64,000 nt of DNA from Zoogloeaceae bacterium G21618-S1 (GCA_027214125.1 JAPWHF010000006.1:62001-126000); one strand, 5' to 3'. Counted from the first letter of the stretch, positions 49,569-58,959 are shown. The notes: generated by a model not told the origin, from the sequence alone. Program-made: numbers and translations.

Positions 49569-51032
49569 ATGTTTCCAGAACTCTCTTTCGATGAAGTCCC
49601 CCCGCTGCCCGGTGCGACCCCCGAGGGTTTGAGCGGGTGGGTGGCCCATATTCGCGACCAGGAGATGCCGGCCTTCGGCTCGACGGTCGACGGCATCCGC
49701 GCCATCATGGACGACGACAGTGCCTCGGCCGGCCGGCTGGCCGCGGTCATCCTCAAAGACCCGGCCATGACCACCAAGGTCTTGCGCCTGGCCAACAGCG
49801 CCTATTTCAATAGCGCGCGGCAGGGCGTGGGCACGATCAGTCGCGGCATTGTCGTGCTCGGCTTTGATGTCGTGGCCGATCTGGCCATCGGCATTGCGTT
49901 GGTCGACGGTTTGTTGCAGGGCGGCGTGCGCAAACGCGTCGAGGCCGAGTTGTCGCATTGTTTCTTTGCCGCCACGCTGGCGCGCGGCATCGCCAAAATG
50001 CGCGGCGACGGACGGGCCGAAGAGGTCTTCATTGCCGCACTCCTCACCCGCGTGGGCGAAATGGCCTTTTGGTGTTTTGGCGGCACCCAGGCCGAGTTAC
50101 TGGCAGAACAACTGCCGCCCGATTGCTCGCCGGAGCATGAAGCCTCGACCCAGATGGCCGTGCTCGGCTTCCGTTTGCGCCAGCTCTCCGTGCAACTGGC
50201 GCGAGAATGGCGGCTGGGCAGTCTATTGCACGCGGTGCTTGAACCCTCGGCCCGCCCCAGCGCACTCGAAACCTCGATTGCGCTCGGCCATCAGGTGGCT
50301 GGGGCGGTGATCGGTGGGTGGGACAGCGCACCGGCCAAAGCGGCCTTGATCGCGCTGGCGCGTCATGTGGATCGTCCCGAAAAAGAAGTGCGCGAGACCG
50401 TGGCATCGCTGGCCGATGAAGCCGCGCGTCTGGCTACCGAGTACGGGGCGTCCGCCGCTGCGCGTGGCATTCCCGCCTCGTCTGCGGTCGCTGAGACAGT
50501 GGCTGAGCCTCTCCCAGTGTTGTCACCTGCTGAGCGACAATTGGGCATTCTGCGTGAGCTGACGGCGTTGATCATGTCGGGGGGGCAGTTTTCCGACGCG
50601 GTCTATCTCGCCTCAGAAGGGATTTTGCAGGGCGTGGGCTTCGCCCGTGTGGTGGTTGCGCTGATGACACCGAACCGTCGCCAGTTGATTGGCAAATATG
50701 GCTTGGGCGCGGGCGGCGATACGCTGCGAAAAGCGTTCGTACTGCCGCTTGGCCAAGGCTGCAATGATCCGGTCGATGCGCTGGTCAATACGGCACATCC
50801 TGCGCGTCTGACTCAACCCCGCGGCCACCTTGCCGGTATTGTCGGCAAGGGTCCGGCCGCCATGGCGCCGATCATGGGCAACGGCCGGGTGATTGGTCTG
50901 GTGTACGCCGAGCGTGATCCGGGCAGCGCTGCCATCGACGATGAGGCCTTCTACGCCTTCGTCCACTTCGTCCAGCAAATGTCGATGGCGCTGGTCACCG
51001 CCAGCCGGGCAGGGGGCGCCACCGCGCCCTGA
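49569..51032 (+). CDS. HDOD domain protein with C-terminal GAF-like domain
   Basis: 487 residues. An HDOD domain occupies about residues 20-240 (ILKDPAMTTKVLRLANSAYFN, then ISRGIVVLGFDVVADLAIG), a module related to HD phosphohydrolases but usually without the catalytic His-Asp; it often acts in c-di-GMP or stress signalling. From about residue 310 a GAF-like domain follows (ASEGILQGVGFARVVVALMT to GNGRVIGLVYAERD). It stands alone between secA and argJ. ATG 49569 is used; a TTG at 49548 is an alternative, and neither has a strong ribosome site. Confidence 0.85.
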   Translation: MFPELSFDEVPPLPGATPEGLSGWVAHIRDQEMPAFGSTVDGIRAIMDDDSASAGRLAAVILKDPAMTTKVLRLANSAYFNSARQGVGTISRGIVVLGFDVVADLAIGIALVDGLLQGGVRKRVEAELSHCFFAATLARGIAKMRGDGRAEEVFIAALLTRVGEMAFWCFGGTQAELLAEQLPPDCSPEHEASTQMAVLGFRLRQLSVQLAREWRLGSLLHAVLEPSARPSALETSIALGHQVAGAVIGGWDSAPAKAALIALARHVDRPEKEVRETVASLADEAARLATEYGASAAARGIPASSAVAETVAEPLPVLSPAERQLGILRELTALIMSGGQFSDAVYLASEGILQGVGFARVVVALMTPNRRQLIGKYGLGAGGDTLRKAFVLPLGQGCNDPVDALVNTAHPARLTQPRGHLAGIVGKGPAAMAPIMGNGRVIGLVYAERDPGSAAIDDEAFYAFVHFVQQMSMALVTASRAGGATAP

Positions 51033-51119
51033 GGCGCAACTCCGGTATCATTTCAGCCGATGCCGTGGCCCGCGCCACGCGCACAGCCCTTTTTGCTGAT
51101 TTCGTTCGGAGACGCCTCG

Positions 51120-52346
51120 ATGCCTGTCAATCTGCCGCCCCTCAAGTCCGACCACCTGCACGCCATCGCCGGCGTCCGCCTCGGCGTCACCGAGGGCGGT
51201 ATCCGCAAGGCCAACCGCAAGGACGTGACCGTCATCGCCCTCGATGCCGGCACCCGCGTGGCCGGCGTGTTCACCGAAAACCGCTTCTGCGCTGCCCCGG
51301 TGCAAGTGTGCAAGCAACACCTCGCCAGCGGCGACATCCGCGCCCTGGTCATCAATACCGGCGTGGCCAATGCCGGCACCGGCGAGCGCGGCCTGGCCGA
51401 CGCCAACACCACCTGCGCTGCGGTCGCCGCTGCACTGTCGATCGCGCCCGAGCAAGTGTTGCCGTTCTCCACCGGTGTCATCCTCGAACACCTGCCCATG
51501 GACCGCCTCACCGCCGCCGTGCCCAAGGCCGCCGCCAATGTGCATATCGACGGCTGGTTCGACACCGCCCACGGCATCATGACCACTGACACCGTGCCCA
51601 AAGGCGTGTCGCGCCGCATCCAGATTGAAGGCAAGGAAGTCACCATCACCGGCGTCAGCAAAGGCGCCGGCATGATCAAACCCAACATGGCCACCATGCT
51701 CGGCTTCGTCGCCACCGACGCCGCCGTGTCGCAACCGCTGCTCGAACGCCTGGTGCGCGAAGCCGCCGACCTGTCCTTCAACAGCATCACCATCGACGGC
51801 GACACCTCCACCAACGACTCCTACATCCTGATGGCCACCGGCAAAGCCGGCCACAGCGAAATCACCGACGACACCTCGCCGGCCTGGCTCGCCCTGCGCG
51901 AAGCCGTCATCGCCGTCTCCATTGAACTCGCCCAAGCCATCGTCCGCGACGGCGAAGGCGCCACCAAGTTCATGACCATCGCCGTCAAAGGCGGCCGCGA
52001 CCGCGCCGAATGCCGCAAGGTCGGCTACGCCATCGGCCAGTCCCCGCTGGTCAAGACCGCCTTCTTCGCCTCCGACCCCAACCTCGGCCGCATCCTCGCC
52101 GCCATCGGCTACGCCGGCATCGACGACCTCGACGTCAGCCAGATCCGCGTCTGGCTCGGCGACGTTCTCGTCGCCGAACACGGCGGCCGCGCCGCCAGCT
52201 ACCGTGAAGAAGACGGCGCCCGCGTCATGGCCGAAGCCGAAATCGACGTCACCGTCGACCTCGCCCGCGGCCAGACCGAAGCCACCGTGTGGACCTGCGA
52301 TTTCTCGTATGACTATGTGAAGATCAACGCGGATTATCGGAGTTGA
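51120..52346 (+). CDS. argJ: bifunctional glutamate N-acetyltransferase/amino-acid acetyltransferase
   Basis: A 408-residue ArgJ, which recycles the acetyl group from acetylornithine to glutamate in arginine synthesis. The autocleavage site lies in [15 protein letters not shown] with the nucleophile at about T192, producing alpha and beta chains. Other motifs: [23 protein letters not shown] and [14 protein letters not shown] 51120 follows GGAG by 8 bp; a longer frame from 51060 is less likely. Base use is odd: third positions are overwhelmingly C, and C exceeds G on this strand, opposite to the neighbours. Confidence 0.96.
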   Translation: MPVNLPPLKSDHLHAIAGVRLGVTEGGIRKANRKDVTVIALDAGTRVAGVFTENRFCAAPVQVCKQHLASGDIRALVINTGVANAGTGERGLADANTTCAAVAAALSIAPEQVLPFSTGVILEHLPMDRLTAAVPKAAANVHIDGWFDTAHGIMTTDTVPKGVSRRIQIEGKEVTITGVSKGAGMIKPNMATMLGFVATDAAVSQPLLERLVREAADLSFNSITIDGDTSTNDSYILMATGKAGHSEITDDTSPAWLALREAVIAVSIELAQAIVRDGEGATKFMTIAVKGGRDRAECRKVGYAIGQSPLVKTAFFASDPNLGRILAAIGYAGIDDLDVSQIRVWLGDVLVAEHGGRAASYREEDGARVMAEAEIDVTVDLARGQTEATVWTCDFSYDYVKINADYRS

Positions 52347-52351
52347 GTTTC

Positions 52352-52603
52352 ATGACGCCCCGGCTGCTGGCGTTCGCCGTGGTTATTGTCTTCGCTATCG
52401 TCGGATCTGGTCTTGCGACGCTTGTTTGGCGCTCGGGGTACTCAATTGCCGAGATGGATTGGGACGGCGATGGTGCAACGTCGATTTCAGAGATGTTGAA
52501 GTCCGTGGATATAGGCAGTCGGGTTGTCGTGAAAGGCGGCGTTGAATGCGTCGAGTATTTCCAATTCAAGGACGGAGTGGCCCTGCGCGTTTTGTGCCCC
52601 TGA
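52352..52603 (+). CDS. small membrane-anchored protein with an EF-hand-like loop
   Basis: 83 residues from ATG 52352 (a TTG at 52343 overlapping the argJ stop is possible). One N-terminal transmembrane helix (about 4-26) is followed by DWDGDGATSISE, which resembles a calcium-binding EF-hand loop with Asp at positions 1, 3 and 5 and Glu at 12, and a short C-terminal domain with two cysteines (VECVEY, RVLCP). Its codon use is less C-biased than argJ. Function unknown. Confidence 0.65.
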   Translation: MTPRLLAFAVVIVFAIVGSGLATLVWRSGYSIAEMDWDGDGATSISEMLKSVDIGSRVVVKGGVECVEYFQFKDGVALRVLCP

Positions 52604-53033
52604 CCGGGGAAGAGGGATGGTTCGACAGTGGGGGGCGAGGGGGGCGCGTAAACGGTGTGCCTGGTCGTTCGGCCTCGCACGGCCGAGCCGCCCTCTGTCG
52701 CGCCAACCGGAGGCGGTGGCGGGCGGAACAAGGGGCTTCGCTGTTTGAGCCCGCAGGGCGAGTTTGCGAAGCACCCCGCCCGACGCTGCCGCAGGGCGGG
52801 AACCCCCGCAGGGGGCGCAGAAGCGGGCTGTGCTTCTTTGCTTAGCTTTCTTGCACAAGCAAGAAAGTAAGTCGCCCGCCGGGGCGAGACCCGGCCAATC
52901 CAAGCGACTCGAAGCCGTGGTGGTAGCCGGGCGGCACCGCCCAAGCCGTAGCGGGCGACATGGTGATGTGCTGCGGCTTTGCACGTTGGGCTTCGCTGCG
53001 CTCAACCCAACCTACGCCCCAATCAAACCCCGG
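52604..53033. repeat. 430-bp gene-free stretch rich in inverted repeats
   Basis: No convincing gene is present on either strand. It contains several inverted repeats: CCCCC-GCA-GGGGG (52803-52815); CTTTCTTGC-acaa-GCAAGAAAG with outer CTTA/TAAG (52841-52871); and GTTGGG/CCCAAC around CTTCGCTGCGCTC (52985-53011). From memory, closely similar blocks (the CTTTCTT...AAGAAAG module and TTGGGCTTCGCTGCGCTCAA) recur in intergenic regions of many betaproteobacteria, so I treat this as a mosaic of REP-like repeats. That is not verified here. Confidence 0.6.
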
Positions 53034-53044
53034 CTATAGCCGGG
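53029..53044. terminator. 16-bp perfect palindrome at convergent gene ends
   Basis: CCCGGCTATAGCCGGG is self-complementary and contains the TAG stop (53036-53034) of the minus-strand methyltransferase gene. It may act as a weak transcription stop for both directions; no T-run is present. Confidence 0.45.
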
Positions 53045-53630
53045 TGAGCCGCAGCCGCCGAAACCACCCCCCGGCCAGCGCGGCCTCGTCGCTCTCGACC
53101 TGCGCCCCCGGCGCGCCGGCCAGCAGCGTCTCGAACTCCACATCCATCCGCGTCGCGATCCGCCCCGAGATCGGCGTGAGCCAGCGCCGCAGCCGCGCCC
53201 GCTGTCCGGGGCGCAAAAACTTGTCGAACACCAGCAGACTGCCCCCGGGTCGGGTGACCCGAATCGCCTCTTGCAAGGCGTGCTGCGGGTCTGGCACGAC
53301 GGCGAGGATGAGGTGCAATACGGTGTGGTCGAATTGGCCGTCGGCAAAAGGCAGGTCGAGCACGCTGCCTTGCACGGCGTGGTAGTTGTGCCGCCCGGCG
53401 CGCGGCAGGCTGCGGCGGAGCATGGCGGCGGTGAGGTCGATGCCGATGTAGCGGTGTTGCGGTGGCAGATGCGGCAGGTCCAGCCCGGTGCCGACGCCGG
53501 CGACCAGCACGGTGCCGGGCGTTTGCGTGGCGAGATGGGTGAGGCTGCGGATGCGGGCCTGGCGGGTGGCGGCGGTGAGGACCGCGTCGTAGAACGGTGC
53601 GATCAGCGTATAGCTGTGATGCAGCGACAT
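53034..53630 (-). CDS. class I SAM-dependent methyltransferase
   Basis: A 198-residue methyltransferase. The SAM loop is VLVAGVGTGLDLPHLP (motif I), followed by YIGIDLTAAML, GSVLDLPFADGQFDHTVLHL and RVTRPGGSLLVFDKFLRPGQ. This pattern is closest to UbiE-like and phosphatidylethanolamine N-methyltransferase-like enzymes, but the substrate cannot be fixed by eye. It lies 8 bp downstream of apaG on the same strand, so the two are likely co-transcribed. Confidence 0.88.
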   Translation of the reverse strand: MSLHHSYTLIAPFYDAVLTAATRQARIRSLTHLATQTPGTVLVAGVGTGLDLPHLPPQHRYIGIDLTAAMLRRSLPRAGRHNYHAVQGSVLDLPFADGQFDHTVLHLILAVVPDPQHALQEAIRVTRPGGSLLVFDKFLRPGQRARLRRWLTPISGRIATRMDVEFETLLAGAPGAQVESDEAALAGGWFRRLRLTRL

Positions 53631-53638
53631 GGCACGCG

Positions 53639-54025
53639 TCAGTGCAGCACGTTGGGCACGAGCAGCGCGAATTCGGGGATCTCGGCGTCGAAGCGTTCGC
53701 CGTCAGCGGCGACCATCTGGTAGGTGCCGCGCATGGAGCCGACGGGGGTGGTGAGTGCGCTGCCGCTGGTGTATTCGAAGCTTTCGCCGGGGGCGAGCTC
53801 GGGGTGCTCGCCGACCACGCCAAGGCCGCGCACTTCCTGCACGTCGCCGTTGCCGTCGGTGATGATCCAGTGTCGGCTGACCAGTTGCGCGCTGACCGAG
53901 CCGATATTGCGCAGGGTGATGCGATAGGCGAACACATAGTGCGCCTCGTCCGGGTCGGACTGGTCGGCCAGGTAGAAGGACTCGGCGGTCACTTCAATAT
54001 GGTAGGGATGTTCGTATTCGGTCAT
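53639..54025 (-). CDS. apaG: ApaG protein
   Basis: A 128-residue single-domain ApaG with a fibronectin III-like fold. Landmarks: [23 protein letters not shown] and [22 protein letters not shown], here in their usual order. Its role is linked to cobalt/magnesium resistance and to diadenosine tetraphosphate metabolism (the apaGH operon of E. coli), but the mechanism is unclear. ATG 54025 (MTEYEHPY) is chosen over an upstream frame opening. It is divergent from rpe. Confidence 0.93.
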   Translation of the reverse strand: MTEYEHPYHIEVTAESFYLADQSDPDEAHYVFAYRITLRNIGSVSAQLVSRHWIITDGNGDVQEVRGLGVVGEHPELAPGESFEYTSGSALTTPVGSMRGTYQMVAADGERFDAEIPEFALLVPNVLH

Positions 54026-54109
54026 GTCGGTGTTTCCCGCGGGGCGAGACAATCGGCTCATTGAAACGGAATCTCTCGGTGCTCGCAAGCGCGCAGCGGT
54101 GGGCGGCGG

Positions 54110-54115
54110 TAAAAT
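54110..54115 (+). promoter_or_regulatory. candidate -10 for rpe
   Basis: TAAAAT (5 of 6 to consensus) lies 38 bp before the rpe ATG in the short apaG-rpe divergent gap. No good -35 is seen at 16-18 bp spacing. Confidence 0.4.
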
Positions 54116-54152
54116 GCCGGTCTGTTCAGCTCAATTCCGCCGGAGCCCCCCA

Positions 54153-54842
54153 ATGTATCGAATCGCCCCCAGCCTGTTGTCTGCCGACTTTGCCCGCCTT
54201 GGCGAGGAGGTGCGCAACGTGATCGCCGCCGGCGCTGACTGGATCCATTTTGATGTGATGGACAACCATTACGTGCCCAATCTGACCATTGGCCCGCTGG
54301 TGTGCGAGGCGATCCGCCCGCATACCGAGGCGCCGATCGACGTGCATCTGATGGTCAAGCCGGTGGATCGCATCATCCCGGACTTTGCCAAAGCCGGCGC
54401 CAATGTCATCACCTTTCACCCGGAGGCCTCCGAGCATATTGACCGCACGCTCGGGCTGATCCGTGATTCGGGCTGCCAGGCCGGCCTGGTGTTCAACCCG
54501 GCCACGCCGCTGCACCATCTTGACCATGTGATGGACAAGATCGACGTGGTCTTGTTGATGAGCGTGAACCCCGGTTTTGGCGGCCAGAAGTTCATCCCCG
54601 GCACGCTCGACAAGCTGCGTGCGGCGCGCGCGCGGCTGGACGCGTACGAAGCGCAGAGCGGCCGCAAGGTGCTGCTCGAGATCGACGGCGGGGTGAAGAC
54701 CGACAACATTGCCGAGATCGCCCGTGCCGGCGCCGACACCTTCGTGGCCGGCTCGGCGGTGTTTGGTGCCGCGCGCGAGCGCGATCCGCATCACTACGAC
54801 ACGGTGATCGCCGATTTGCGCAAGGCGCTGGCGGGCGTATGA
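54153..54842 (+). CDS. rpe: ribulose-phosphate 3-epimerase
   Basis: A 229-residue TIM-barrel enzyme that interconverts ribulose-5-phosphate and xylulose-5-phosphate. Motifs: [35 protein letters not shown] (metal His and Asp), [19 protein letters not shown] and LEIDGGV (second Asp). ATG 54153 has GGAG upstream. It overlaps gph by 4 bp, the usual rpe-gph pairing. Confidence 0.97.
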   Translation: MYRIAPSLLSADFARLGEEVRNVIAAGADWIHFDVMDNHYVPNLTIGPLVCEAIRPHTEAPIDVHLMVKPVDRIIPDFAKAGANVITFHPEASEHIDRTLGLIRDSGCQAGLVFNPATPLHHLDHVMDKIDVVLLMSVNPGFGGQKFIPGTLDKLRAARARLDAYEAQSGRKVLLEIDGGVKTDNIAEIARAGADTFVAGSAVFGAARERDPHHYDTVIADLRKALAGV

Positions 54843-55516
54843 GTACGCGCTTTGCGGTCGACGCGTTGCTCTTCGATCTGGACGGCACACTGGTTGATAG
54901 CATCGGCGATCTGGCGCTGGCCGCTAACGCCATGCTCGCCGAGCTTGGCCGGCCGGCCCGGTCGCTGGAGGAAGTCCGTTGTTTTGTGGGCAAGGGCATC
55001 CCCAAGCTGGTCGAGCGCTGTCTGGCCGATGCCTCGCTGACGGACGCGGCGTTCGATGCGGCGGTCGAAGTGTTCAAGCGGCACTATGCCCAAACCAATG
55101 GTCAGGTGTCGCAGGCCTATCCTGGTGTGACCGACATGCTGGCTACGCTGCAGGCGCAGGGCATTCCGATGGCCTGCGTTACCAACAAGGCCGCGGCCTT
55201 TACCGAACCGCTCTTGCGGTTGACGGGCATCGCAACCTTCTTTGGTGCGGTGGTCTGCGGCGACACACTCGATGTAAAAAAACCGCACCCCGGCATGCTC
55301 CTGCACGCCTGCGAGCAACTTGGGGTCGAGATCGGTCGTACGCTGATGATCGGCGACTCGGCCAACGACGCCCAAAGCGCCCGCGCGGCGGGCTGTCCGG
55401 TGCTGCTGATGACCTGGGGTTACACCGAGGGGGTGCCGGTGGACACCATCGAATGCGATGGGCTACTATCGAGCGCAAACGCACTGCTGCAGCGCGTTGC
55501 GCCGCGAGCGCCTTGA
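54839..55516 (+). CDS. gph: phosphoglycolate phosphatase
   Basis: A 225-residue HAD-family phosphatase. The nucleophile motif is [12 protein letters not shown], the cap helix contains [14 protein letters not shown], motif II and III are VTNK and KKPHPGML, and motif IV is [15 protein letters not shown]. It clears 2-phosphoglycolate made during DNA repair or oxygenase activity. It sits between rpe and the trp genes, as in many proteobacteria. Confidence 0.94.
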   Translation: MSTRFAVDALLFDLDGTLVDSIGDLALAANAMLAELGRPARSLEEVRCFVGKGIPKLVERCLADASLTDAAFDAAVEVFKRHYAQTNGQVSQAYPGVTDMLATLQAQGIPMACVTNKAAAFTEPLLRLTGIATFFGAVVCGDTLDVKKPHPGMLLHACEQLGVEIGRTLMIGDSANDAQSARAAGCPVLLMTWGYTEGVPVDTIECDGLLSSANALLQRVAPRAP

Positions 55517-55518
55517 AA

Positions 55519-55662
55519 ATGCAGCATTTTTTAGACTCGACAAAGACCTTATCCGTGACCCACGAAAGCCCGTCATTTCTGAAGGAGATCGCATCGGCCT
55601 GCGCCGGCTTCAACGCCGTCACGCGTGGCTGGCGGTCGTGGCCCTGGCGCCTGCGCCCCTGA
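55519..55662 (+). promoter_or_regulatory. candidate tryptophan leader peptide and attenuator region of trpE
   Basis: A 47-codon open frame starts 2 bp after gph and ends 57 bp before trpE. Three Trp codons fall within eight codons near its end (GWRSWPW at 55627-55647), then RLRP and TGA at 55660-55662. Two mutually exclusive stems follow: CGCGGG/CCCGCG (55668-55673 with 55679-55684), or GGCGC at 55646-55650, overlapping the last Trp codon, with GCGCC at 55682-55686. Only a TTTT (55706-55709) lies further on, so a classical terminator is not clear. The leader lacks an obvious ribosome site. Confidence 0.5.
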
Positions 55663-55719
55663 TGCCCCGCGGGCCTGCCCCGCGCCGTTCTGACGACCCC
55701 CTGCTTTTGTGGAGCTCAC

Positions 55720-57195
55720 ATGCTAGAAGCTGAATTCAATGCGCTTGCCGCGCAAGGCTATAACCGTATCCCGGTCACCCTCGAGACCTTTGCCGATCTC
55801 GACACCCCGCTGTCCATTTACCTGAAGCTGGCCAACGAGCCTTACACCTATCTACTCGAATCGGTGCAGGGCGGCGAACGCTTTGGCCGCTACTCGATGA
55901 TTGGCCTGGCCGCCAATACGCGCATCGAAGTGTATGGTCGCAGCGCGCTGTTGCTCACCGGCAACCGTCTGGTCGAGCGCCGCGATTATGGCGACCCGCT
56001 CAATTACGTGGCCGAGTTCATGGAGCGCATCAAGGTGCCGCCCAACGACGGCTTGCCGCGCTTTGCCGGCGGTCTGGTCGGCTGCTTCGGTTACGACACG
56101 GTGCGCTATATCGAGCCGCGTCTGGCCGGCACAAAAATAGACGACCCGATCGGCACGCCGGACATCCTGCTGCTGCTGTCCGAAGAAATCGCGATTGTCG
56201 ACAACCTCTCCGGCAAGCTCACGTTGGTGGTGTATGCCGAACCGGAAGTGCCGGGCGCGTTTCGCCGCGCCAAGCGCCGCCTGCGCGAGCTGATCGACAA
56301 GCTGCGCGCCCCAGTGTCGATGCCCGAAGACGTGCGTGGCGAGCCCCTGCCCGAGGTCTCCAGCTTTGGCGAAGAGGCCTTCAAATCCGCCGTGCAGCGC
56401 GCCAAAGACTACATCGTCGAAGGCGACGTGATGCAGGTGGTGCTCTCGCAGCGCATGAGCAAGCCCTTTACTGCCTCGCCGCTGGCGCTGTATCGCGCCA
56501 TCCGCACGCTCAACCCCTCGCCCTACATGTTCTTCTTCAACTTCGAAGACTTCCATGTGGTCGGCGCCTCCCCCGAAATTCTGGTGCGTCTGGAGGGGGA
56601 CAAGGTCACCCTGCGTCCCATCGCCGGCACCCGACCGCGCGGGGCCAACGAGGACGAAGACCTGGCGCTGGAGAAGGAACTGCTCGGCGACGAAAAAGAG
56701 CGCGCCGAGCATGTTCAGTTGCTTGATCTGGGCCGCAACGACGTGGGTCGCGTGGCCGAGGTCGGTTCGGTGCGGGTGACTGAGCAGTTCGGCATCGAGC
56801 GTTATTCGCATGTGATGCATATCGTCTCCAACGTCGAAGGCCGTCTGCGCGACGAGCTCAACGCGCTGGCGGTGCTGCGCGCGTCCTTCCCGGCTGGTAC
56901 GGTGTCGGGCGCGCCCAAGGTACGGGCGATGGAGATCATCGACGAGCTCGAGCCGGTCAAGCGCGGCATGTATGCCGGCGCCTCGGGCTATATCGGTTTC
57001 CATGGCGATATGGACATCTGCATCAACATCCGCACCGCGGTGCTCAAGGATGGACTGATGCATGTGCAGGCCGGCGCCGGCATTGTGGCCGACTCCGACC
57101 CTGACGCCGAATGGGTGGAGACGCGCAACAAGGCGCGTGCCATGTTGCGCGCCGCCGAGATGGCCGAGCGGGGTCTCGACTCCGACCTCGACTAA
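55720..57195 (+). CDS. trpE: anthranilate synthase component I
   Basis: A 491-residue chorismate-using enzyme for the first step of tryptophan synthesis, paired with TrpG. The N-terminal LLESVQGGERFGRYS contains the LLES feedback site for tryptophan. The chorismate domain has GDVMQVVLSQRM, GASPEILVRLEG, RPIAGTRPRGANEDED and DLGRNDVGRVAEVG. It follows the Trp-rich leader. A 100-bp gap with a GC hairpin (GCCGCGC 57213-57219 with GCGCGGC 57235-57241) separates it from trpG. Confidence 0.97.
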   Translation: MLEAEFNALAAQGYNRIPVTLETFADLDTPLSIYLKLANEPYTYLLESVQGGERFGRYSMIGLAANTRIEVYGRSALLLTGNRLVERRDYGDPLNYVAEFMERIKVPPNDGLPRFAGGLVGCFGYDTVRYIEPRLAGTKIDDPIGTPDILLLLSEEIAIVDNLSGKLTLVVYAEPEVPGAFRRAKRRLRELIDKLRAPVSMPEDVRGEPLPEVSSFGEEAFKSAVQRAKDYIVEGDVMQVVLSQRMSKPFTASPLALYRAIRTLNPSPYMFFFNFEDFHVVGASPEILVRLEGDKVTLRPIAGTRPRGANEDEDLALEKELLGDEKERAEHVQLLDLGRNDVGRVAEVGSVRVTEQFGIERYSHVMHIVSNVEGRLRDELNALAVLRASFPAGTVSGAPKVRAMEIIDELEPVKRGMYAGASGYIGFHGDMDICINIRTAVLKDGLMHVQAGAGIVADSDPDAEWVETRNKARAMLRAAEMAERGLDSDLD

Positions 57196-57295
57196 GGTCG
57201 GCCCCATTGCGTGCCGCGCCAGGGCCTGAGTGCCGCGCGGCAACCCCCCGGATGAACGGCGCGCCCTGAGCTGCGCCTTGCAGGAGCACCACAGC

Positions 57296-57865
57296 ATGCT
57301 GCTGATGATCGACAACTACGATAGCTTTACCTACAACTTGGTCCAGTACTTCGGTGAGTTGGGCGCCAAGGTGAAAACCTTCCGCAACGACGAAATCTCC
57401 GTCGAGCAGATCGGCCACATGGCACCGACGCATCTGGTGATTTCACCCGGGCCGTGCACGCCGAACGAGGCCGGCATCTCGGTCGAGGCCATCAAGCGCT
57501 ACGCCGGCACGCTGCCGATTCTTGGCGTGTGCCTGGGCCATCAGAGCATTGGCGCGGCCTACGGCGGCAAGGTCGTGCACGCCAAGCGTCTGATGCACGG
57601 CAAGACCTCGCCGGTGCACCATCTCGACCAGGGCGTGTTCAAAGGCCTGCCCAACCCGCTGGTGAGCACCCGCTACCATTCGCTGGCGGTGGAACGCGAG
57701 AGCCTGCCCGACTGTCTGGAAGTGACGGCCTGGACAGAAGACGGTGAGATCATGGGCCTGCGCCACAAGACGCTGGACGTCGAGGGCGTGCAGTTTCACC
57801 CCGAATCCATCCTGACGCAGCACGGGCACGACTTGCTGCGCAATTTTCTGCAACGCACGGCTTAA
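57296..57865 (+). CDS. trpG: anthranilate synthase component II (glutamine amidotransferase)
   Basis: A 189-residue class I amidotransferase supplying ammonia to TrpE. Motifs: [28 protein letters not shown], the nucleophile [10 protein letters not shown], and [11 protein letters not shown] with the catalytic His and Glu. ATG 57296 follows CAGGAG. In related bacteria the same subunit may also serve para-aminobenzoate synthase. Followed by a perfect hairpin and trpD. Confidence 0.97.
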   Translation: MLLMIDNYDSFTYNLVQYFGELGAKVKTFRNDEISVEQIGHMAPTHLVISPGPCTPNEAGISVEAIKRYAGTLPILGVCLGHQSIGAAYGGKVVHAKRLMHGKTSPVHHLDQGVFKGLPNPLVSTRYHSLAVERESLPDCLEVTAWTEDGEIMGLRHKTLDVEGVQFHPESILTQHGHDLLRNFLQRTA

Positions 57866-57879
57866 GGCCTGCCGTCATT

Positions 57880-57901
57880 CCTCCGGGCGCGCGCCCGGAG
57901 G
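57880..57901. other. 22-bp perfect hairpin between trpG and trpD
   Basis: CCTCCGGGC and GCCCGGAGG pair over 9 bp around a GCGC loop. It lies 15 bp after the trpG stop and 27 bp before trpD. No T-run follows, so it is more likely an mRNA-processing or stabilising stem than a terminator. Confidence 0.7.
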
Positions 57902-57927
57902 CGTGTCGGTAGAACCCAGGAGGCAGT

Positions 57928-58959
57928 ATGTCCATCACCCCCCAGGAAGCGCTCCAGCGCACCATCGAACACCGCGAAATCTTCTTTGACGAGATGGTCG
58001 GCCTGATGCGCCAGATCATGGCCGGCGAGGTGTCGCCGGTGATGATGTCGGCCATTCTCGCCGGCTTGCGCACCAAGAAAGAAAGCATCGACGAGATTGC
58101 CGCTGCCGCCACGGTGATGCGCGAGTTGTCTACAAAAGTGGTGGTGCCGCCGCCCAACGAGAACTTCCTCGATGTGGTCGGCACCGGCGGAGACGGCACG
58201 CACACCTTCAACATCTCGACCGCCACCATCTTCGTGGCGGCTGCGGCTGGCGCGCGCGTGGCCAAGCATGGCGGGCGCAGTGTGTCGAGCAAGTCCGGTA
58301 GCGCGGACGTGCTCGAAGCGCTGGGCGTCAATATTGCGCTCAACGCCGAGCAGGTGGCTGAGTGCATTTCTGAGGTCGGCATCGGCTTCATGTTTGCGCC
58401 CAACCATCACAGCGCGATGAAAAACGTCGCGCCGGTGCGCAAGGAAATGGGGGTACGCACCATCTTCAACATCCTCGGCCCGCTCACCAATCCGGCCAGC
58501 GCACCGCACACCCTGATGGGGGTGTTTCACCCCGATCTGGTCGGTATTCAGGTGCGCGTCATGCAGCGCCTGGGCGCCGATCATGTGCTGGTGGTGCATG
58601 GCCGCGACGGCATGGACGAGGTGTCGCTGGGCGCGGCGACGATGGTCGCTGAACTCAAGGATGGCGCGGTGCGCGAGTACGAAGTCCACCCTGAAGACTT
58701 CGGTCTGCAGATGCAGTCGGCGCGTCAGTTGCGGGTGCGCGACGCGGCCGAGTCCAAGGGCGTACTGCTCGGCGCCCTCGACAATGTACCGGGCGCCGCG
58801 CGCGACATCGTGGTGCTCAACGCGGGTGTCGCCTTGTATACCGCCAAACTCGCCGAGAACATCGCCGACGGCATCGGCAAGGCGCGCGAGGCGATCGAAA
58901 GCGGCGCGGCACGGGCCAAGGTGGATGCGTTTGCGCGCTTCACCCAGCGTTTTGCCTGA
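57928..58959 (+). CDS. trpD: anthranilate phosphoribosyltransferase
   Basis: A 343-residue enzyme joining anthranilate to phosphoribosyl pyrophosphate. Motifs: [16 protein letters not shown] (PRPP site), [41 protein letters not shown] and [10 protein letters not shown], each in family order. Trailing residues end [19 protein letters not shown] ribosome site precedes ATG 57928. trpC follows after 7 bp. Confidence 0.97.
   Translation: MSITPQEALQRTIEHREIFFDEMVGLMRQIMAGEVSPVMMSAILAGLRTKKESIDEIAAAATVMRELSTKVVVPPPNENFLDVVGTGGDGTHTFNISTATIFVAAAAGARVAKHGGRSVSSKSGSADVLEALGVNIALNAEQVAECISEVGIGFMFAPNHHSAMKNVAPVRKEMGVRTIFNILGPLTNPASAPHTLMGVFHPDLVGIQVRVMQRLGADHVLVVHGRDGMDEVSLGAATMVAELKDGAVREYEVHPEDFGLQMQSARQLRVRDAAESKGVLLGALDNVPGAARDIVVLNAGVALYTAKLAENIADGIGKAREAIESGAARAKVDAFARFTQRFA

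Noticed and set aside
52542-53039. Several overlapping small frames in the gap after argJ
   Set aside because: They cross inverted repeats, differ in every frame, lack ribosome sites and show no protein-like conservation.
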